Source of the DNA: Marsupella aquatica
Taxonomy: Eukaryota; Marchantiophyta
Length of the DNA stretch: 64,000 nt
Assembly (NCBI GenBank): GCA_973895155.1
Contig: OZ316899.1
Coordinates: 6,262,001 to 6,326,000 of the forward strand
Direction of reading: 5' to 3'
Positions within the stretch are counted from its first letter, which is position 1. Each line of letters starts with the position of its first letter. The translations under genes were made by a program, and so were the position numbers. Positions 59,036 to 64,000 of the stretch are shown one piece after another. The notes beneath the pieces were generated by a model. The model was not told the DNA's origin. It saw only the letters and a list, made by a program, of their open reading frames with translations, and did no database searches.

Positions 59036-60060
59036 ACACAATTATACTTACAGTGGAAGCGCTCATTTTTTGCTCAGGGGGAGACCCGATCTGTAGGCTA
59101 CACCGTGAAGCTTGGACCAGCTCAACTCAAACAGATCTCAAACAAAGATCACAGCAGACATGCTTATGGCAATCAGGGAGAGATCCGAACCCTCAAACAA
59201 ACAGCCATTCAAACCCCAAGAATAGTATTCTTTACAAAATTTTACCTTCAATAACAGAGGGAGAAATGCGACCCAGCTCACCACCAACTACTTTCCGGAT
59301 CGATGCTGCTGACTGACTTGAGAAGACAAACACCAAAGCCAGACTAATTCGAAGAATTGACAACATCAGGGGGAGCACTCAATCACTCGTTCAAAGACAA
59401 TAACATTCTGGAGCAAAACGGCAGCTACGTCAACACGACGCAAAGAATGACTATAAGAGAGCCACAAAAATAAACGACAATGTCGGGGGGAGCAATACGA
59501 AACCTCATCTGTAAAACAGCCAGGAACAAATCCCACTAGCTACAGTTTGCCACATCCACTTCCCGACACTTCAATCGCGTAGAAGAGAATCAATCAGAGA
59601 AGAATCGCCCGACATTAGCAAGAACGACCACCAACAATGCAGTTACAAACACCCCCAAGAAAAAATGACGACGCCCACTCCATGCGAGACGATCTTCACA
59701 GTGCAGCAGCCAACACCAATTGCACACCACTACCATCACCAAGAATCACAGCACAAGATATCCACTCCTCCATGAATTACCAAGCGGGACCACAATGAGA
59801 TTTTTAGGTCTTTACAAGTTATGATAACTTTACATCGTATAAGACTCTACTAACTCGATTACTCATAAATTAACCAAAATTATAAGGTCTTTAAGGATGG
59901 AATGGTAACACTCTTTCCCCCTAGCAAGAAAGGAGGGGGGGTTTTAATGAGGTTACATTCCCCCCAACCAATAAACCTTAGAATAAACATTTCACAATTA
60001 GAGTAGGCTAGAAGTGGGTGCAACAATCCTCCCCGGAATCCTGTTTCACCCAAGGGGGAG
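59036..60060 (+). other. Copia B long 3' region with repeated polypurine runs
   Basis: About 1.0 kb between pol and the 3' LTR, with no gene. GGGGGAG-type runs occur at about 59078, 59370, 59486 and 60054, only the last touching the LTR. The stretch GGAATGGTAACACTCTTTCC near 59898 is shared with copia A at 23172. Confidence 0.7.
60049..60060 (+). other. Copia B polypurine tract
   Basis: CCCAAGGGGGAG ends directly at the first base of the 3' LTR, as needed for plus-strand priming. Confidence 0.8.
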
Positions 60061-60218
60061 TGTTGTAACCTGAGTTAACTAGACCATAGATAAGGTTAAC
60101 TAGGATTACACCTACTCAGGTTAGGTCACACTAACTGCCTAACCACCAGGCTATTGGAAAGCCTATATGTAAGGATATGGAAGGGAATGGAAATACAGTT
60201 GTTCAATCTATCACAACA
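60061..60218 (+). repeat. Copia B 3' LTR, 158 bp
   Basis: Same ends as the 5' LTR; lacks a 4-bp piece after the ACTCAGGTTA word and has about four substitutions. Confidence 0.95.
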
Positions 60219-60223
60219 GTATT
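60219..60223. other. Right target duplication of copia B (GTATT)
   Basis: Matches 41915-41919. Confidence 0.85.
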
Positions 60224-60889
60224 TGGTTTCTAAGGTTCCAGTTTTGGGCCATGTAGTAAATTATGTCTTCATTTGTGTGTGCAGGAAGAAGCCCAAGTCC
60301 AAGCTGTGCGGTTGTGCAATGTGAACCACACTATTTCTGTGCATGAACAGGGTACTCATGAGGATGACTCTCCTGAAATGCCAGCGTTGGATCCCACATT
60401 GACCAATGAACTGCATGTGAGGAAGAAACAGAAGCAGGAGAGTGAATTCGCTAGCAAGGTGACCAGTACCCCATTGACACCTCTTGAGCTTGGCACCTTG
60501 CCCTTTACTCCTGAGTCTGTGTCTCATGGTTCATTCAGGCAACTGTTGAGCCTTGTTCAAACTGAAGCAGGAGAAACACCTCCACGGTCCAGCAGTACAA
60601 CTGAATCCCTTGTTCTTCCTCCCAAGTGCTCGAACTCCAGGAAATGATTGCAGCTTCTTGTAAGAGACCCATAGCAAATGGAATCTGAGGGTTTTCTGGG
60701 TACTATGAACTGAATAACAAAGAATATTGTTTCATGTGCAACAGATAAAATCAGGGCGGAAAACAAGAGCCAAAGCTGTGAACGGAGTCTAAACAATCAA
60801 GCAGGTAACTTTGGTTTTCTATCTCAAACCGTTCCCCTTTATGTCTTAGACTAGGGTTGTGACTATTTTGTTTGAAATTAGCTTGGACA

Positions 60890-61600
60890 GCAAGGCCTGA
60901 GGAGTTCAAATCCTTTATAGGGCCCAAGTCCTAGCGTGAGGACTTGAAGTCTGTGGGCAAGAGCTTCAGTCCTTAGGGTCTTGGTAGAGTCAATGATAGA
61001 GTCCTTGGTCCAAGACTGACTCCTTGTCAAAGGACTCTGAAGGACCCCAAGTTCTTGTGGAAGGACTTTGAAGGACTTGGAGTCCTCGGGCGGCAAGGAG
61101 TCGGAGGTCCTCGGGCAAGGACTGGACTCCGAGTCCTTGGGAAAGGACTTGGGAAAGGACCCAGAGTCCTTGGGAAAGGACTGTGAGTCCTGGGGAAAGG
61201 ACTACGAGTCGAGTCATCTTTGGGCAGGACTCAGAGTCCTCGTGGAAGGAGTCAGAGTCCTGGGAAAAGACTCCGAGTCCTCGTGGAAGGACTCTGAGTC
61301 CTTGGGAAAGGACTTAAAATCCTTGGGCAAGGACTTCAAAGGACTTAAATGTCCTTGGGCAAGGACTTCAAAGGACTTAAATGTCCTTGAGAAAGGACTA
61401 GAAAGGACTCCGGGTCCTTGGGCAAGGACCCCGCGTCGTTGTGGGAGGACTCCAAAGGAGTTTGAGTCCTTATCAAAGGATTTTGAAAGACTCAAGGTCC
61501 TGGAACGACTCTGGGTCCTTGTGGAAAGGGCTTTAAGTACTGGTCGGGGGAATGATTCCAAGTACTCAGGGAAGGACTTGATGTCCATGAGACTCTTGTA
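60890..61600. repeat. AGGACTCNGAGTCCTT palindrome array in a gene R intron
   Basis: Dozens of GGACTC/GAGTCC dyads separated by TTGGGAAA-like spacers, with a loose 20-30 bp period. The core AAGGACT...AGTCCTT is shared with the 28399-29660 array, but the centre is GC-rich rather than ATA. It lies in the intron between exons ending at about 60801 and starting at 61758. Confidence 0.85.
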
Positions 61601-61934
61601 ACTGGTTTCTTGTAACTAGAACTTCTGTGGACACTTTTGAATTCTTGCTTTTGAGAATTGACCCGAGTCACCATTAGGTCCTCGATCTCACAGCAGACTT
61701 CAACACACCTGTACAAGGGATGGGGAAGGAACATACATGTACTGTTTTAATGTGCAGGTTGGCGACATTGTGCTTCAAGTGAATGAAGCTAATGGTCAGC
61801 AATTGATGGGGATCACGGGTCAGGAGTACAAGGATTCAAACATTGATAGGAGAGACCAGATTAGGGATCAGGTTTTGGCTGGTACTTGGATAATCAGGTA
61901 TGTCAAGGGTGACAAGGAAGCTGATCTGTCTTGA

Positions 61935-63056
61935 GCTTTGTACTTTGAAGAAAGCAAAGTCAAGGATCCAGTAGACGAGTCACCTGTGGCGCTAGGTGGC
62001 CTTAGCAGGCTAAAGAATGTTGTTGTTGACCTAGGGTCAGATATAGTGGATTTGTTCAGATCTTTTAGCATCAGAAAGTAGGCAGCCTCTACAAGCAAGG
62101 GGTTTGAGGATGGTTGGTTCAATGAACTGTGTCTTCAATGATACTTTGTTTTGGATTGAGGCCTTTAAAGCCTAGTTTTGATTGTAACAGGATGAGCATT
62201 TTATGCACCTTATCTTCTGTCACTTTGTATACTCCACGATTCAGTCTCTCCTTTGTCTGTTGGTCAATATGTGAGCTCACGTCTTGCATAATGCAACAAC
62301 GATTGTCAGCCCCCAGTGGTGATTGGAAGTTTGTTCCTCTCATTCAAAGAGCTGTGTACATAAATTTTAATCGGTGATATTCTATCATTTTGTATGGCAA
62401 CGACTGAAACTTAGGTCAAAAGCAAGCTAGAGGGGTACTAAAAGGATCTCCACTTTCTCCACCAAAAGGACTTGGGTCCTTGAACTAATTCTCAGAATAT
62501 TCTCGAGTGACCAAAATGTGACATGGAAGGGCCCAGATCTGTTTTGTGCCCATCCAAAGGTCAGATTTGAATTTGAGTCCAAATATGCATTGAATGTACC
62601 CCTCTAAAGCGAAGTGGTGGCCCCAAAAGCCAGTTGTTAGTGATTAAGGATCTTTGTTTGATTATAGACGCCGGTTTTAGGACGGTTCAGAATTCAAAAT
62701 ATCAATTAAGACATCCCAAACTTTATGCTAAATCCAAAACAAGGACTGTTGCAACCACTATTGCTTGATGTCTCCTTTGGAGCTTTGTGACTTATTTTGA
62801 ATGTTGCGTCGGACTCTATATCCAAAGCTCAAGGCACAACACACAATGCTTTCAATATTCCCATTCTTGATGAAATGCTTGAAAGAATGCACACGGTCAG
62901 GTTTGATGTTGCATTATTTTCAGATCCCTCCTTTCACTTGAGAGTCTTCCTTATTCATGAACAATTCCATTTCGGAAGTTGGAGATAATTAGAGTAGAGG
63001 TGAGCGCATAGAGGGCGGGTGCATACAGAGCTTATTTGCAAGTTCATCAATGAGAG
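61935..63056. other. 3' region of gene R and spacer
   Basis: No further gene recognised. A GGACTTGGGTCC dyad occurs near 62468. Several short frames have no recognisable motifs. Confidence 0.4.
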
Positions 63057-64000
63057 ATGGTGATTCTTAGTAACATAGAAGATGCACTTGAAAGGATAAA
63101 GAGAGAGGCTCGTAACCAAAGAAGGCGTCAGAAATACTACGATCAGTCTGAGAGGAAGAAAAAAGATGCAACCACTCAGTGCAATTGGGAAAATGAGGTT
63201 CTTGCGGATGCAGAGCAGCACTGTAATGACATTCTTGCAGATGCGGAGCAGCAAGGTTCGGATATGCTTGCGGATGCGGAGTTACAATGTGAAAACATGC
63301 TCATTGAGGCAGAGCAAGAAGGGCAGCAATTGCTTCGTGGTGTGAATCAACAATGCGAGGCGCTAAAGATGGCTGCTATGGATGACATACGAGAAATCAC
63401 TGCCCAAGCATAGAGTGAGGTTGCTCCGTTGTTACACACCATGCTTTAAAACTTGCAAGAGGAAGTTGCTCAAGGCAAGGAAAGAGTCTGTGTTTTGAAT
63501 GCAACCATAGGCAGAAGGGAAGCACGTCTCCAAGCATTGAATGCGCAACTCGCAGTGTCTATTGATGAGCCAGAGTTTCAAGTTCATGATATTTGGACAA
63601 GGCTGTAGCATTTCGGAGAAGAGACGTGGCAAGGAAACGAGCTCAATACCAAGAGGAGCACCAATCTCGCACCCGCATGAAGAGAACGGGGGTATGTAGT
63701 GACCACGGTGATCCTATCTCAAATCGAAAGCGACAGTGCATCAATAGATTAGTTTCCAATTTCATTAGGGTTTTAATGAGTCGAATGAAAGACCTTAATG
63801 TGGCTGCTAGAAAGCTAGTTTTGGAGAGATTTTGGTTGCACAGTGCTTTGAGATAATACCAGCCTGCAGCGCTTGGGTGTGCAAGGCTAGATGCATCTGT
63901 AGGGTCTGTCGTGATTGACCTTGTTAAATCTCTAAAAATTGTGAAATCAGCTAGATGCAAAGATCATCTAGCCATGAAGAGAGCGCTCTTGATATCGCTG
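63057..64000 (+). pseudogene. Second gene H copy, N-terminal part, cut by window end
   Basis: The ATG at 63057 starts a Lys/Arg-rich stretch, then an 11-residue Ala/Glu/Gln repeat (ADAEQQGSDMLADAELQC) forming a coiled coil. A TAG (63411-63413) and a TAA (63447-63449) interrupt it; the frame shifts near 63590. It continues with RRRDVARKRAQYQEE, SNRKRQCIN and LNVAARKLVLERF, matching RRKDADRKRFEYQ, NHKRRCIT and FNVGARRAVL of gene H. After another TAA it has YQPAALG and CKDHLAM, matching KYQPTRLG and RKDHLAA. The rest of the gene lies beyond 64000. Confidence 0.65.

Larger units (their letters stand above)
41920..60218 (+). mobile_element. Ty1/copia retrotransposon B, complete ends, split by a CACTA element
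   Basis: LTRs at 41920-42081 and 60061-60218 start TGTTGTAACC and end CACAACA. GTATT duplications flank them. A primer-binding site follows the 5' LTR and a polypurine tract precedes the 3' LTR. Without the 12-kb CACTA insertion (42353-54388) the element would be about 6.3 kb. The two LTRs differ at about four positions plus a 4-bp indel, roughly 2.5 percent, so the copia insertion is older than the CACTA one, which carries a nearly perfect internal duplication. Confidence 0.95.
41883..60284 (+). other. Gene R intron hosting the nested elements
   Basis: Donor GTATGTAGAG at 41883 and acceptor TTTGTGTGTGCAG ending at 60284; both phase 0, frames agree. Without the copia insertion the intron would be about 98 nt, a normal size for the other introns here. 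Confidence 0.75.
39839..61934 (+). pseudogene. Gene R: coiled-coil and RING-like gene with a copia/CACTA nest in one intron
   Basis: The first frame (39839-40843) has YFHITFGLPNEG and VDWCVYAVSKLKGQIAQW, then a proline-rich stretch. It passes a TAG (40844-40846) and a TGA (40904-40906) into a coiled coil. An intron at 41058-41153 joins in phase 0. The coil then continues (KLEDGNKDMEALKNNES) past a TAG at 41412-41414 to a RING-like module: CPIC, a TAG at 41610-41612, CGHMYHPHC and CFACGKPF. The exon ends at 41882. Its intron, containing the whole copia B/CACTA nest, ends at 60284, and the next exon (60285-60659) joins in phase 0. A short exon (about 60742-60801) and a last exon (61758-61934, VGDIVLQVNEANGQ) follow. 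It could be the second gene of the CACTA element at 36801, but this is unproven. Confidence 0.55.

Overview
The window looks like a transposon-dense stretch of a land-plant genome. Evidence: Ty1/copia polyproteins with a UBN2-type Gag, a CACTA (En/Spm) transposase with Tnp2, DUF4218 and DUF4216 regions, an L1-type LINE whose ORF1 carries a DUF4283-like domain, and several multi-exon genes with short GT-AG introns whose reading frames join exactly when spliced by eye. Most internal stop codons read TAG where CAG is expected or TGA where CGA is expected, as cytosine methylation decay in a plant would produce. I cannot name the species. I saw no ordinary housekeeping gene, tRNA or rRNA.

Left part (1-18.5 kb). 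Five gene units lie in a background of short GC-rich palindromes related to CTCAGCGAGCCTCGCTGAG. They are: F-box-like genes (497-1150 -, 13513-14154 +, 16067-16804 -, 17327-18036 -; a fifth at 34368-34865 -); a minus-strand gene with three in-frame 138-bp repeats (about 1803-3540); a decayed MULE-like transposase (3700-5600 -); a plus-strand block (7323-12593) that encodes, in order, a ParB/sulfiredoxin-like motif, a degenerate beta-class DNA-methyltransferase-like fold and an intact Ulp1/C48 cysteine protease; and a broken RPA70 C-terminal-like gene (15078-15670 +).

Middle part (18.5-36.5 kb). A 5'-truncated copia element (18545-23499) is inserted in the end of a minus-strand transposase-like gene (gene H, 31196 down to 23505). 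The same gene is split in an exon by a 4.0-kb GC-rich LTR-like element (23956-27968, target duplication CTAGG); removing it restores the frame. A 1.2-kb array of AAGGACTATAGTCCTT-type palindromes lies in an intron of gene H. A third palindrome family, TGCGATAAATTTATCGCA, is found at 33.0-36.3 kb.

Right part (36.5-64 kb). A decayed CACTA transposase (36801-38623) is followed by a coiled-coil/RING-like gene (gene R, 39839-61934). An intron of gene R carries a copia element (41920-60218, LTR pair, target duplication GTATT), which is itself split by a 12-kb CACTA element (42353-54388, target duplication ATT). That CACTA element carries fragments of a LINE and of a MULE-like transposase, and an internal second copy of its right end. 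Gene R has its own AGGACTC-type palindrome array in another intron. The window ends in a second gene H copy (63057 onward).

Gene joins, target duplications and palindromes were read directly from the sequence. Family names come from motif recognition without database searches. The methyltransferase-like assignment is the least certain and the most interesting.
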